NCBI RefSeq assembly: GCF_000745315.1
Contig: NZ_JQNQ01000001.1
Location: 3,782,001-3,846,000, forward strand
Length of the DNA: 64,000 bases
Direction of reading: 5' to 3'
From: Salegentibacter sp. Hel_I_6
GTDB taxonomy: Bacteria > Bacteroidota > Bacteroidia > Flavobacteriales > Flavobacteriaceae
Shown piece after piece: positions 8,792 through 18,248 of this stretch. The notes beneath the pieces were generated by a model. The model was not told the DNA's origin. It searched no databases and saw only the letters and a program-made list of their open reading frames with translations. The stretch's first letter is position 1; each line of letters begins with the position of its first letter. Position numbers and translations under genes: made by a program.

Positions 8792-9431
8792 CTTCCTGTT
8801 CTTCCAGAAAGTTTAAACTATTGGGTCCTTCATTAAAAATCAGGTCTAAAATACTTAAATCAGATATAAAACCGTGCTTGTCCTGGAAAACCTGGGTATA
8901 GTGCCCAAGATTAAATTTTTGTTCTGATTTAGCCTTAATTAAATAGCGGAGATCATTTTTATCTTGAGGATGAAGGATATAATCTGAAGTTTTATTGATT
9001 TCCAGATCCAACTGAAGGGCATCAGTTACAAACTCCAAACAGGCATAATTGAAATCTATTAAATACTCGAATTTTGTATGATAAAGGGGATAAACTTCAT
9101 CTTCATAAAACTCAAAAAATGGAGAAGTTTGGTATGAGGCTTTTAAAGCACGCCAATGTTGCTTTTGCCATTCAAAATCGTTTTCAATTTTAACTTCTTT
9201 ATATAACTGGTGTTTTCCTGCTTCCTTAGGCTCTCCAGTGAGTGTAGAGCGATGCCTGATAGGAATATTTAATAATAATTTCCCATTAGAATCATAAATA
9301 TACATCCGGTTTCTATAAGTTTGTTTTTGATAATTGTCTTGGTTTTCAAAGAAAACTTTATCTGCTTTTACCAGCGCTACAAATTGAGAAACCGGCCCAA
9401 AATAGGCCGGATGTATAAGTATTTCTTTCAT
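8781..9431 (-). CDS. WbqC-like family protein
   Basis: A 216-residue WbqC family protein with the typical start (LIHPAYFGPVSQFVALVKAD) and the QKQTYRNRMYIYDSNG and QHWRALKASYQTSPFFEFYED segments. Members occur in polysaccharide loci and beside lepB in Bacteroidota, but their biochemical role is not established. It is the last gene of the parA to wbqC run and starts one base after the lepB stop, so it should be translated from the same message. Confidence 0.8.
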   Translation of the reverse strand: MKEILIHPAYFGPVSQFVALVKADKVFFENQDNYQKQTYRNRMYIYDSNGKLLLNIPIRHRSTLTGEPKEAGKHQLYKEVKIENDFEWQKQHWRALKASYQTSPFFEFYEDEVYPLYHTKFEYLIDFNYACLEFVTDALQLDLEINKTSDYILHPQDKNDLRYLIKAKSEQKFNLGHYTQVFQDKHGFISDLSILDLIFNEGPNSLNFLEEQEVKF

Positions 9432-11006
9432 TTAAGCGTTTTTCCTGCGTTTTTTAAAGTAATTGAAAGCAATAATAATTACGACTAAAATAAGGAAATA
9501 GGGGAGGTAGGAGGTGGGTGTTGCATCTCCTTTCACGGTTGTAAAAACCCTATCCCATCTAATTTTATTAAAAAAGCCCTGTGCGTTAGCATCCCAACTC
9601 ATCCATACAAAAACAGGTTTACCTACCACGTGGTTTTCAGGAACAAATCCCCAGGTACGGCTGTCTTCACTATTATGACGGTTATCACCCATCATCCAGT
9701 AATAATTCTGTTTAAAAGTATAAGAGTTTATGGGTTGGCCGTTTAATAAGACCTGAGTTCCGTTTAGGCTTAATTTATTATTTACACCCATTTCGCTGCC
9801 TTCGTAGGTTTCGATAACTCGTTTGTAGAAAGGCATAGATTCAGAAGTAAGTTCTACTGTTTCGCCTTCCTTGGGTATATAAATTGGGCCCATGTGATCG
9901 TTATTCCAGTTTAATTTTCCATTATTTGGGAAAATGCTGCGATCTTTTGATCCTAAAGAATCAGAATATCTTTCGATACTCGTTACATTAGGATGGTTCT
10001 TAATTCTATTATAAGCCGATTCTGTTAGCGCTTTTATGTAGAATTGATTGGTATTAGGGTTATGATAATAACCATTTGTAATATCATATTCTTCATATAA
10101 ATACCTAGGATTAAAACCATGCCCGTTCGATGTTCCAATATAAGTAAATTGTGTTTTTGCTCTACCTGGAAGTTGGAGTGGTTCATTATTTACAATTACT
10201 TTCCCTTCACTTACTTCAAGGCTATCTCCGGGAAGTCCAACCGCACGTTTTACGTAATTAGACTTTTTATCTATAGGTTTGTAATAATATTTTCCATCGC
10301 CGTATTGCTGAAATGCATTAACGGTATCTACCGGCCAGTTAAAAACTACAATATGGTTGCGCTCTATCTCTTCAAAACCCGGTAATCTCAAATATGGAAT
10401 TTGCGGTTTGTTTAGATAAGATTTTATTCCTAAGCCCGGTATGGTATCGTGAACCATGGGGAATGCTACTGCAGTTCTAGGTAACCTGGCACCATAATGA
10501 AACTTACTTACAAATAAGAAGTCCCCAACCAGTAAGGTTTTTTCTAAAGATGAAGTAGGAATGGTAAATGGCTGCATGACATACGTATGCACTATAGTTG
10601 CGGCAATTACGGCAAAGAGTATAGAGCTAATCCACTCACCGGCCGCTGTTCTTGGTTTTAAACTACGATCTTTAATATATTTTACATCGGTAGCATAATT
10701 GATATAATAAATATAAAAACCTAATGTAAGAATAGCTAAAAGGGTGTCTGTAGTACTGTGACGCCCATAACTTCTAATGGTTTCAACCCAAATTACAGGG
10801 AACATAATTAGGTTTACAATGGGTATAAATAGAAGAATTACCCACCACCACGGCCGGTTGATTATCTTCATTAAAATTACAGCATTGTAAACAGGAATTG
10901 CGGCTTCCCAGGCATGTCTACCTGCTTTTTTATAAAGTTTCCAGGTACCTGCAAAGTGAATAACCTGAACCAGCAGAAAAAACAGAAACCATTGTGTAAA
11001 CGTCAT
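9432..11006 (-). CDS. lepB: Signal peptidase I, large Bacteroidota form
   Basis: Removes signal peptides from exported proteins. At 524 residues it is much longer than the E. coli enzyme. Three to four N-terminal membrane segments (to about residue 145) precede the catalytic part. The Ser box reads PTSSLEKTL (S153) where most enzymes have SGSMxPTL, and the Lys box is YVKRAVGLPGDSLEV (K253). The C-terminal MMGDNRHNSEDSRTWGFVP box is well conserved, and a final membrane helix follows. A large insert lies between the Lys box and the GDN box. It lies between dapB and the wbqC-like gene on the same strand. Confidence 0.93.
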   Translation of the reverse strand: MTFTQWFLFFLLVQVIHFAGTWKLYKKAGRHAWEAAIPVYNAVILMKIINRPWWWVILLFIPIVNLIMFPVIWVETIRSYGRHSTTDTLLAILTLGFYIYYINYATDVKYIKDRSLKPRTAAGEWISSILFAVIAATIVHTYVMQPFTIPTSSLEKTLLVGDFLFVSKFHYGARLPRTAVAFPMVHDTIPGLGIKSYLNKPQIPYLRLPGFEEIERNHIVVFNWPVDTVNAFQQYGDGKYYYKPIDKKSNYVKRAVGLPGDSLEVSEGKVIVNNEPLQLPGRAKTQFTYIGTSNGHGFNPRYLYEEYDITNGYYHNPNTNQFYIKALTESAYNRIKNHPNVTSIERYSDSLGSKDRSIFPNNGKLNWNNDHMGPIYIPKEGETVELTSESMPFYKRVIETYEGSEMGVNNKLSLNGTQVLLNGQPINSYTFKQNYYWMMGDNRHNSEDSRTWGFVPENHVVGKPVFVWMSWDANAQGFFNKIRWDRVFTTVKGDATPTSYLPYFLILVVIIIAFNYFKKRRKNA

Positions 11007-11108
11007 ATTTTTATTCTTTGCTTATTAGTAACAAAACTTAGAAAATGTTACTCAAAAAATGAGTTTAGGAATTTTCTGTTACTTGTATTTCTTTGCATTT
11101 ATAGTTTT

Positions 11109-11831
11109 CTATAAATTTTTTAGCTGACTGGCTAATACATCTTTCATGGTGAAGATGCCCTTTTTGTCTTTAATCCATTCGGCAGCAATTACTGCGCCTA
11201 AAGCAAACCCCTGGCGAGAATGTGCAGTATGCATAATTTCTATAGAATCTATTTTAGATTTGTAAGAAACGGTATGGGTACCAGGAACATCGTCTATTCT
11301 TCCTGCTTTAACCGGAATTTCATCTTCTTCAGCGTGATCTAACTGCCAGTTGTTCTTCTTGTCGTTTTCGGCAATTATTTGTTGAGCCAGGCTAATTGCA
11401 GTCCCACTAGGAGCGTCTTGTTTCTGGGTATGATGAATTTCTTCAATTTCTACGGTGTAGTCGTCCATGCCATTCATCATTTTTGCAAGGGTTTTATTCA
11501 ATTCAAAGAAAAGATTTACACCCACACTAAAATTTGAAGCATAAATGAATGCGCTATCTTCTTTTTTACAAAGATCCACTGCTTTTTCATAATCATCTAA
11601 CCATCCAGTTGTGCCACAAACCACCGGAATCTTATTTTTAAAACAAGTGGTGATGTTTTTATATGCTGCTTTTGGAACACTAAAGTCTATGGCAACATCA
11701 ATCTCCATCTTCTCTATCTCGAATGTATCTATATCTTCTTCGAGTTTCAAAACAATTTCGTGACCACGGTTTAATGCAATCTCTTCTATGGTTTTACCCA
11801 TTTTTCCGTATCCTAAAAGTGCTATTTTCAT
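11109..11831 (-). CDS. dapB: 4-hydroxy-tetrahydrodipicolinate reductase
   Basis: Lysine/diaminopimelate pathway reductase. The N-terminal nucleotide-binding motif is LLGYGKMG, CGTTGW is intact, and the substrate motif EEIHHTQKQDAPSGTA contains the catalytic His and Lys. The length (240) fits the shorter Bacteroidota type. It sits 14 bp after the DUF5683 gene and about 100 bp before lepB, within the parA-parB run. Diaminopimelate is needed for peptidoglycan, so the run mixes chromosome segregation with envelope growth. Confidence 0.95.
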   Translation of the reverse strand: MKIALLGYGKMGKTIEEIALNRGHEIVLKLEEDIDTFEIEKMEIDVAIDFSVPKAAYKNITTCFKNKIPVVCGTTGWLDDYEKAVDLCKKEDSAFIYASNFSVGVNLFFELNKTLAKMMNGMDDYTVEIEEIHHTQKQDAPSGTAISLAQQIIAENDKKNNWQLDHAEEDEIPVKAGRIDDVPGTHTVSYKSKIDSIEIMHTAHSRQGFALGAVIAAEWIKDKKGIFTMKDVLASQLKNL

Positions 11832-11845
11832 TTTTGCTTTTTATT

Positions 11846-12445
11846 CTAAAATCTGTAATTTAATGATAATCCATACTGGGATTTTCCCGTAAAATTATTA
11901 AAATCTAAATTTGGTTGTAAGCTTAAATCTTCGCTAACATTAAATTGCTGCAAATGCGCATCTACATTAGCATCTATTATATTTAAAATATAGAATCCAG
12001 CGGTTACTAAAATTGAAATTTCTTTATTTTTTCTATATAATTCCTGGGCTCTTATAAGTGCAGCGTCAGCTATTTTTTGGTCACCATTTATAGTAAACTC
12101 ATCATCTCTGCCAGCGAGCCTGTTTTTATAAGCGTCCCTATAGCGATTCCATTGTTTATCGTTGGCTATATAAAAATAAACTCCGGTACCAATTCCCGCA
12201 TATACGAGCGGGATTTTCCAATAACGACCATTGTATGCCTGTCCTAAACCCGGTAATATTGCGGAATAAAATGCAGCCTTAGCCGGTGCCAGGGCATTAT
12301 AAGGTTTATAATCCTTTTCTTCTGATTCTTCTGAAATACTTTCTTCAATTTTAGGGTTTTCAGATATTAAAGTGTCTTCTTGTGCAGTTAGTGAAATCAC
12401 AAACAACAAAAAGAAAAGCATCGTAAATACCTGACTAATCTTCAC
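11846..12445 (-). CDS. DUF5683 domain membrane protein
   Basis: A 199-residue protein with an N-terminal signal segment (LFFLLFVISLTAQ), an acidic stretch, then AAFYSAILPGLGQAYNGRYWKIPLVYAGIG, the hallmark of DUF5683, and a second membrane segment near SILVTAGFYILNIIDANVDA. It resembles other small proteins with a GLGQ-Y-N/K-W motif at the membrane. Its start overlaps the end of parB by 11 bp, and this parB-DUF5683-dapB order is a conserved flavobacterial arrangement. Function unknown. Confidence 0.75.
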   Translation of the reverse strand: MKISQVFTMLFFLLFVISLTAQEDTLISENPKIEESISEESEEKDYKPYNALAPAKAAFYSAILPGLGQAYNGRYWKIPLVYAGIGTGVYFYIANDKQWNRYRDAYKNRLAGRDDEFTINGDQKIADAALIRAQELYRKNKEISILVTAGFYILNIIDANVDAHLQQFNVSEDLSLQPNLDFNNFTGKSQYGLSLNYRF

Positions 12446-13340
12446 CCTGGATAAGTTTTTTTAACCGAATAAAATCTTCTTCAGAAGTAAAGGGAATACT
12501 TAGTTTTCCTGAACCTTTTTTAGTGACTTTTACGTCTACTTTTGTCCCAAGATATTCTGAAAATTCTTTAATTCCTTTTTTATAAGAAGTAGGAACGGCA
12601 GGTGTTTTCTTGGAAGTTTTTGAAGTTTTATCGCCTTCATTTACTTCACGTACCAGTTGCTCAGTTTCCCTAACAGATAAGGATTTCTGAAGTATTTTTT
12701 CGTAAATATCCAGTTGCTTTTGTGGATCGCTAACATTTATAAGTGCACGACCGTGCCCCATACTCATAAACCCATCTCGCATTCCCGTTTGAATTATTGG
12801 ATCTAATTTTAAAAGTCGTAAATAATTGGCGATGGTAGAGCGATTTTTACCAATACGCTCACTAAGTTGTTCCTGGGTAAGATTTATTTCGTCTATTAAA
12901 CGCTGGTATGAAAGTGAAATTTCTATGGGATCTAAATCCTGGCGTTGAATATTTTCAACCAAAGCCATTTCTAAAGATTCCTGGTCGTTTGCAATTCTTA
13001 TATATGCCGGGATGGTTTGTAAACCAATAAGTTTTGAAGCTCTGTATCGTCTCTCTCCCGAAACTAACTGGTATTTGTTAAAGTCCAGTTTTCTAACTGT
13101 AATAGGTTGAATCACTCCAAGCTCCCTAATAGAAGAGGCTAATTCCTTAAGATTATCTTCGTTAAAACTGGTTCTTGGCTGGAACGGATTTACCTCAATT
13201 GATTCTAAGTCCAGTTCAACAATATGCCCAACCAGTTTGTCGGCATTTTTATCTTCTGCAGATTGTATATCGTTTTGCGGATCTTTCAACAATGCTGAAA
13301 GTCCACGTCCTAAAGCTTGTTTTTTTGTTGCCTTCGCCAT
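12435..13340 (-). CDS. parB: Chromosome partitioning protein ParB
   Basis: CTP-dependent DNA clamp that loads at parS sites and acts with ParA in chromosome segregation. The N-terminal GRGLSALL tag, the ParB/Spo0J domain with VNPFQPR and the GERRYRASKL CTPase box, the ENIQRQDLDPIE segment, and the HTH region (LTQEQLSERIGKNRSTIANYLRLL) are all present; a C-terminal dimerisation segment follows a Lys/Thr-rich linker. It lies 3 bp after parA. No clear parS palindrome was found by eye in this window. Confidence 0.95.
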   Translation of the reverse strand: MAKATKKQALGRGLSALLKDPQNDIQSAEDKNADKLVGHIVELDLESIEVNPFQPRTSFNEDNLKELASSIRELGVIQPITVRKLDFNKYQLVSGERRYRASKLIGLQTIPAYIRIANDQESLEMALVENIQRQDLDPIEISLSYQRLIDEINLTQEQLSERIGKNRSTIANYLRLLKLDPIIQTGMRDGFMSMGHGRALINVSDPQKQLDIYEKILQKSLSVRETEQLVREVNEGDKTSKTSKKTPAVPTSYKKGIKEFSEYLGTKVDVKVTKKGSGKLSIPFTSEEDFIRLKKLIQGED

Positions 13341-13343
13341 CTT

Positions 13344-14108
13344 CTACGAGTTTTTCTTTATAATTTCATGCGCCAGGCTCAAATAATTGCTGGCTCCTTT
13401 ACTGCCCGCATCATAGTTAATAATGCTTTCCCCATAACTTGGGGCTTCACTTAAACGCACATTTCTTTGAATGATTGTATCAAAAACCATCTCGCCAAAA
13501 TGCTTTTGCACTTCTTCTACAACCTGGTTTGACAGCCTTAAACGAGAATCGTACATAGTAAGTAACAAGCCTTCTATATCTAATTTGTTATTATGAATCT
13601 TCTGAACGCTTTTAATGGTATTCAATAATTTTCCCAAACCTTCTAAAGCAAAATATTCGCACTGGATAGGAATTACAACAGAATCTGATGCTGTTAGAGC
13701 GTTTAATGTCAATAGGCCCAGAGAAGGAGCGCAATCGATTAGGATATAATCATACAATTCTTTTAAAGGTGTGATAGCCTTTTTCAACATAGACTCCCTT
13801 TGGTCCTGGTCTACCAGTTCAATTTCTATAGCTACAAGGTCTATGTGCGCCGGGATAATATCAAGATTTGGGGAACTGGTCTTTTGTATGCATTCTTCTG
13901 GAGCTATCGAGTCTTCAAAAAGCTGGTAAGTACCTAATTCAACTTCTTCCACGTCAATTCCCAGTCCGGAAGTAGCGTTGGCCTGTGGGTCTGCATCTAT
14001 TAACAATACTTTCTTTTCAAGTACTCCAAGTGAAGCGGCAAGGTTTACCGAGGTAGTGGTTTTACCAACTCCTCCCTTTTGGTTTGCAATAGCAATGATT
14101 TTACCCAT
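13344..14108 (-). CDS. parA: Chromosome partitioning ATPase ParA
   Basis: Deviant Walker A ATPase of the ParA/Soj/MinD family. KGGVGKTT lies at residues 11-18, the Walker A' segment is LLIDADPQANAT, and Walker B is YDYILIDCAPSLG. At 254 residues, without an N-terminal HTH, it is a chromosomal Soj-type ParA rather than a plasmid type. It is first in the minus-strand parA-parB-DUF5683-dapB-lepB-wbqC run. Its promoter must lie in the 80 bp before the terminator of the M16 protease gene. Confidence 0.95.
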   Translation of the reverse strand: MGKIIAIANQKGGVGKTTTSVNLAASLGVLEKKVLLIDADPQANATSGLGIDVEEVELGTYQLFEDSIAPEECIQKTSSPNLDIIPAHIDLVAIEIELVDQDQRESMLKKAITPLKELYDYILIDCAPSLGLLTLNALTASDSVVIPIQCEYFALEGLGKLLNTIKSVQKIHNNKLDIEGLLLTMYDSRLRLSNQVVEEVQKHFGEMVFDTIIQRNVRLSEAPSYGESIINYDAGSKGASNYLSLAHEIIKKNS

Positions 14109-14186
14109 TAAGTCTCTATGATTTTTGAAGGGTAAAAATACAATTTATTACAGGTTTATAAAATGATTTTGTTAACAGCTTATACA

Positions 14187-14230
14187 TAAAAAACCGATTG
14201 CTACCATTAAGAGGTTACAATCGGTTTAAA
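14187..14230 (-). terminator. Rho-independent terminator after the M16 protease gene
   Basis: A 10-bp perfect stem (AAACCGATTG at 14191-14200, CAATCGGTTT at 14218-14227) with an inner ACC/GGT pair, followed on the minus strand by a run of T. It lies 30 bp past the protease stop. Confidence 0.8.
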
Positions 14231-14257
14231 ATTAGTTAGTTTTGTGTAAACCCGGCT

Positions 14258-17089
14258 TTATTCTCCGGCTTCTACAGCTTCACCATCAGTTTTTTCGGGC
14301 ATTAATACACCCAGTAAATAATTTTCATTTAAATATTTGTTCGCTACTTCCTTAATTTCTTCTTTAGAAAGCGCAGCTACCTTTTCTTCATATTTTAAGA
14401 TCTCGTCAATCTCTCTTTCTTCCATATCGGCAGTTTCTAGCTGGCTCAACCAAAAACGATTCTCCTGAAGTTGATCTTTGCGCTGTACCAAAAAGGTTTC
14501 TTTAATTTTTTCAAGATCCTTATCGGTTGGGCCGTTTTCTTTAATTTTTTCAACTTCGGCAAGTGCAGCTTCAGTTAAACTTTCTACATTTTCAGGCCCA
14601 CAAGGGAAAGAGATATTAAAGCTGTAAGATCCGTAAGGAATCTTGCTTAGGTTACCACGGGCGCCAACTCCATAAACACCGGCTTCTTCTTCTCTAAGTT
14701 GTTCTACCAGTTTTATGGTTAAAATCTCACCAAGAGCTTTCATAGTAAAGTCTTCTTCAGCCTTATAATTGGTTTCCCCATTCCAAAGGATATTTACCAT
14801 ACTTTTTGGATCGGTTCCTTTATAAACCACTTTTTTATCTCCTGAAGTTGCTGTTCTAAATTCTGGTACTTTAAATTCTTCCTTTTCTTCAGAAGAAGGT
14901 AAGCTTGCGATATAAATAGAAGCAAATTGTTTTACCTTATCTTCATCTATATTACCAACAAAATAAAAAGTAAAATCCCCGGCATTCGCGAAGCGTTCCT
15001 GGTATTTTTTATAAGCCAGGTCATAATCCTGAGAATCGTATTTCTCTGGAGTTGGGAAGCCTACATATCTAGAGTTTCCTTCATTTCTAAATTTACCTAA
15101 TTCGTTCTGAAAATAGAAATTAGGATTAGACATTAAATTTCCTAAAAATGCTTTTTGTTTATTCACAAAAGCGGTGTAAGCTTCTTCGTCCTTATTTAGA
15201 TCGGTAAAGTATAAATGAACCATTTGGAATAAAGTTTCCAGGTCTTTTGGAGTTGAAGAACCGCTGAAACCTTCCGTATATGAAGAGATATCAGGGCGTA
15301 CCTGCACAATTTTTCCGCTCATCATTTTATTGAGATCATTTACGGAAAGATCTGCAATTCCTGCCTGAGAAAGACCGCTATTGGCTAAAGAAGTATTTAA
15401 ATAATCTTCATCTGAATACAATGAAGTTCCTCCCATACTTTTTGCACTAAAAAGGATTTCGTCGTTTTTAAAATCGGTTTTCTTGTAAACCACTTCAGCG
15501 CCATTACTAAGTTTTAGTCGGGTAAAACCTACTTCATCATTGGTTTCTGTTTCTACCACGCTACCAGCATTAGGCATTTTTGTGATTAACTCGTCACGCA
15601 ATGCTTCTTCTTCATAACTTGCAATTTCAGAACTTTTTATTTCGTCTAAAAGCGCCATAACTTCTTCTTCCTTTACCGGTTCCAAACCTTCTTTTTTAGG
15701 TCCGGTAAGAACGATCACGCGATTATCCTCATGAAGGAATTCAGAGATTAGTCCGTTTATTTCATTAAGATCTATTCCTTCCAGATTTTCCTGGGCAAAA
15801 TTGTAACGCCATTCAGTTCCCGGAATAGGTGAGTTTTCAAGAAAATGACTTACGTATTGACTTACCAAACGGCCGCTTTCCTGTTTATCTCTGTCTTTAT
15901 ATTGTTGTTCTAATCTCGCTAAATATTCACTTTTAGCTCTCTTGAATTCACTTTCTGTAAATCCGTGGCGTTTCACTCGCTCATTCTCTTCCAATAATGC
16001 TTTAAGCGATTCTAATTGCTGATCTTCACCTGTCATGGCAAAAGACTGGTATGCATTTTTATTGCGGGCAAAAGTACCTCCATAATAAGAATAGCCGTAA
16101 TTGAAAGGTGGATTTGAGCTGTTAGTAAGTTCGCTTAAACGATTATTGATCATTGTAGAAAAAAGACTTTTTTCCATTTGATCTATATAATCCTGTTTAG
16201 TAACTACGTCTTCAGATTCTTCGTGGTCTTTATAATAAACACGAACCTGTGAAAAAGGCGCTTCTTCATCTGAGGCTATAGAAACAAAAGTTTCTTCGTG
16301 ATTAGGGAGATCATAAGTTTTTCTTTCTCTGGGATTTTCTACCGGTTTTAGATTAGAAAAATGTTCTTTGATCTTTTTTTCAATAGTTTCTACATCCAAA
16401 TCTCCAACGGCTACCACTGCCATTAGGTCTGGGCGGTACCAGTCTTTATAAAAGTTACGAATCGTTTCGTAATCTGCTTCCTGGATCACCTCTTTTTTAC
16501 CAATAGGAAGTCTGTCAGCATAATGTGAATTGTACATTACTTTTGGAAGGTATTCCTGCATCATACGTTTATCTGGGCCAAGGCCTAAACGGTATTCTTC
16601 CATAACCACACCGCGCTCTTCATCGATGTCTTCATCTGTCATTGTAGCTTTGTGTGCCCAATCCTCAAGAATTTGGAAACCGGTATTTAGGGTTTCTTCA
16701 TCATCGCTGGGGATTGGAAGAATATAAACGGTTTCATCAAAACTGGTATATGCATTTAGATCGGCGCCAAATTTTACACCAATGCTTTGCAGGTAATCTA
16801 CAAGTTCATTTTTTTCAAAGTTTTCAGTCCCGTTAAAGTTCATGTGTTCTACAAAGTGAGCCAAACCTTGTTGATCTTCATTTTCAAGAATAGAACCTGC
16901 GTTTATAACTAAACGAAGTTCTAATTTGTCTTCGGGACGTTCATTATTTCTAATATAATAGGTGAGCCCGTTATCCAGTTTCCCCATTTTGACCTTGGGA
17001 CTCACCGGAATGTTTTCACTCTCCTGAGCTTGCAATCCCACATTGACTGCTAAGAAAAGAATTAATGAATTCAGTAATAATTTTTTCAT
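14258..17089 (-). CDS. M16 family zinc metallopeptidase, secreted
   Basis: A two-lobed pitrilysin-type peptidase of 943 residues. A signal peptide ends near AQ at residues 21-22. The zinc motif HFVEH is at residues 78-82 (HxxEH) with the downstream glutamate in the EERGVVMEEYR segment. A second, inactive M16 domain begins around residue 520. Such proteins degrade peptides in the periplasm of Bacteroidota. It is a single-gene unit with a terminator on each side. Confidence 0.9.
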   Translation of the reverse strand: MKKLLLNSLILFLAVNVGLQAQESENIPVSPKVKMGKLDNGLTYYIRNNERPEDKLELRLVINAGSILENEDQQGLAHFVEHMNFNGTENFEKNELVDYLQSIGVKFGADLNAYTSFDETVYILPIPSDDEETLNTGFQILEDWAHKATMTDEDIDEERGVVMEEYRLGLGPDKRMMQEYLPKVMYNSHYADRLPIGKKEVIQEADYETIRNFYKDWYRPDLMAVVAVGDLDVETIEKKIKEHFSNLKPVENPRERKTYDLPNHEETFVSIASDEEAPFSQVRVYYKDHEESEDVVTKQDYIDQMEKSLFSTMINNRLSELTNSSNPPFNYGYSYYGGTFARNKNAYQSFAMTGEDQQLESLKALLEENERVKRHGFTESEFKRAKSEYLARLEQQYKDRDKQESGRLVSQYVSHFLENSPIPGTEWRYNFAQENLEGIDLNEINGLISEFLHEDNRVIVLTGPKKEGLEPVKEEEVMALLDEIKSSEIASYEEEALRDELITKMPNAGSVVETETNDEVGFTRLKLSNGAEVVYKKTDFKNDEILFSAKSMGGTSLYSDEDYLNTSLANSGLSQAGIADLSVNDLNKMMSGKIVQVRPDISSYTEGFSGSSTPKDLETLFQMVHLYFTDLNKDEEAYTAFVNKQKAFLGNLMSNPNFYFQNELGKFRNEGNSRYVGFPTPEKYDSQDYDLAYKKYQERFANAGDFTFYFVGNIDEDKVKQFASIYIASLPSSEEKEEFKVPEFRTATSGDKKVVYKGTDPKSMVNILWNGETNYKAEEDFTMKALGEILTIKLVEQLREEEAGVYGVGARGNLSKIPYGSYSFNISFPCGPENVESLTEAALAEVEKIKENGPTDKDLEKIKETFLVQRKDQLQENRFWLSQLETADMEEREIDEILKYEEKVAALSKEEIKEVANKYLNENYLLGVLMPEKTDGEAVEAGE

Positions 17090-17205
17090 TTAAATAGGTG
17101 TTATTGATTAATTGTGCAACAATATACAGTTTTTTGAATATTATCATCAATAGAATTAAATTTTTAGTTGAAAAAATTCTTGTGTGATTACTTAAATGAG
17201 AATAA

Positions 17206-17239
17206 AAAAGCCTGATACGTATATAAGTATCAGGCTTTT
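17206..17239 (-). terminator. Rho-independent terminator after the SDR gene
   Basis: A 13-bp perfect stem (17206-17218 with 17227-17239, core GCCTGATAC/GTATCAGGC) and an 8-nt loop, followed by a T run on the minus strand. It ends the SDR message. Confidence 0.85.
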
Positions 17240-17263
17240 CAAAATTATATTCCAGGAAAGTTC

Positions 17264-18145
17264 TTAATTTCCTTTTTTCGATTTGATCATTGCTTCCAAT
17301 TGGTCCCACATTTCCTCGGGAATTGCTTCAAGTAAATTGAACTGTCCGGCACCTTTTAGCCATTCGCCTCCATCTATGGTAATTACTTCTCCATTTACAT
17401 AAGCAGAAAAGTCTGAAACCAAATAGGCGGCAAGATTTGCCAGCTCCTGGTGTTCTCCAACTCTTTTGAGCGGAACTTTTTTAGCCAAATCGAATTTATC
17501 TTTTAAATCTCCAGGTAATAATCTATCCCAGGCGCCTTTAGTAGGGAAGGGGCCGGGTGCAATTGCGTTGAACCTAATTCCGTATTTTGCCCATTCTACT
17601 GCTAAAGAACGCGTCATAGCCAAAACTCCTGCTTTCGCGGTAGCACTTGGCACTACAAAAGCAGAACCTGTCCACGCATAAGTAGTGACAATATTAAGTA
17701 CCGTTTTATCTTTTTGTTTTGTATCTATCCAATGTTTTCCAAGCGCCATGGTACAATTTTTACTCCCTTTAAGCACTATATCAATAATGGTATCAAAAGC
17801 GTTAGCGCTTAATCTTTCAGTTGGAGAAATAAAGTTTCCTGCAGCATTGTTTAATAAAACATCTATGTTTCCAAATTCTTTTAGAACTTCATCACGCATG
17901 TTTTCTACCTGATCGTAATGCCTAACATCGCATTGAACCGCAAAACATTTACCTCCTGTTTCATTTTCAAGTTCTTTGGCGGTGTTTTGAAGTTTTTCCA
18001 GGTTTCTGGAAGTAATGGCTACATTAGCGCCAAGTTCCATAAAGTATTTGGTCATTGCTTTCCCAAGGCCACTTCCTCCGCCGGTTACGATAATCGTTTT
18101 GCCTTTCAAAGCATCGTCCCGAAGCATTTTTTTAGTAAAATCCAT
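17264..18145 (-). CDS. SDR oxidoreductase, 2,4-dienoyl-CoA reductase-like
   Basis: A 293-residue short-chain dehydrogenase. TGGGSGLG near residues 21-28 binds the nucleotide and LLNNAAGNF is the NNAG motif. The usual active-site YxxxK is replaced by PSATAKAG, with TTYAWTGS upstream, the pattern of the 2,4-dienoyl-CoA reductase branch of fatty acid degradation. It lies about 100 bp from the methylmalonyl-CoA mutase large subunit on the same strand, so a link with acyl-CoA breakdown is plausible but inferred. Confidence 0.82.
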   Translation of the reverse strand: MDFTKKMLRDDALKGKTIIVTGGGSGLGKAMTKYFMELGANVAITSRNLEKLQNTAKELENETGGKCFAVQCDVRHYDQVENMRDEVLKEFGNIDVLLNNAAGNFISPTERLSANAFDTIIDIVLKGSKNCTMALGKHWIDTKQKDKTVLNIVTTYAWTGSAFVVPSATAKAGVLAMTRSLAVEWAKYGIRFNAIAPGPFPTKGAWDRLLPGDLKDKFDLAKKVPLKRVGEHQELANLAAYLVSDFSAYVNGEVITIDGGEWLKGAGQFNLLEAIPEEMWDQLEAMIKSKKGN

Positions 18146-18248
18146 AATTTTTGAGTTATCGGTTATTAGTTATCAGTTGTCTGTTGTGATTGTACCCCTG
18201 TTTCCACAGCCTGTAGGTAGTCTACTGCAGACTACCACTGCTCACTTA

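Noticed and set aside
12435..14108. parS site near parA-parB
   Set aside because: No convincing parS-like palindrome was found by eye; a motif search is needed.
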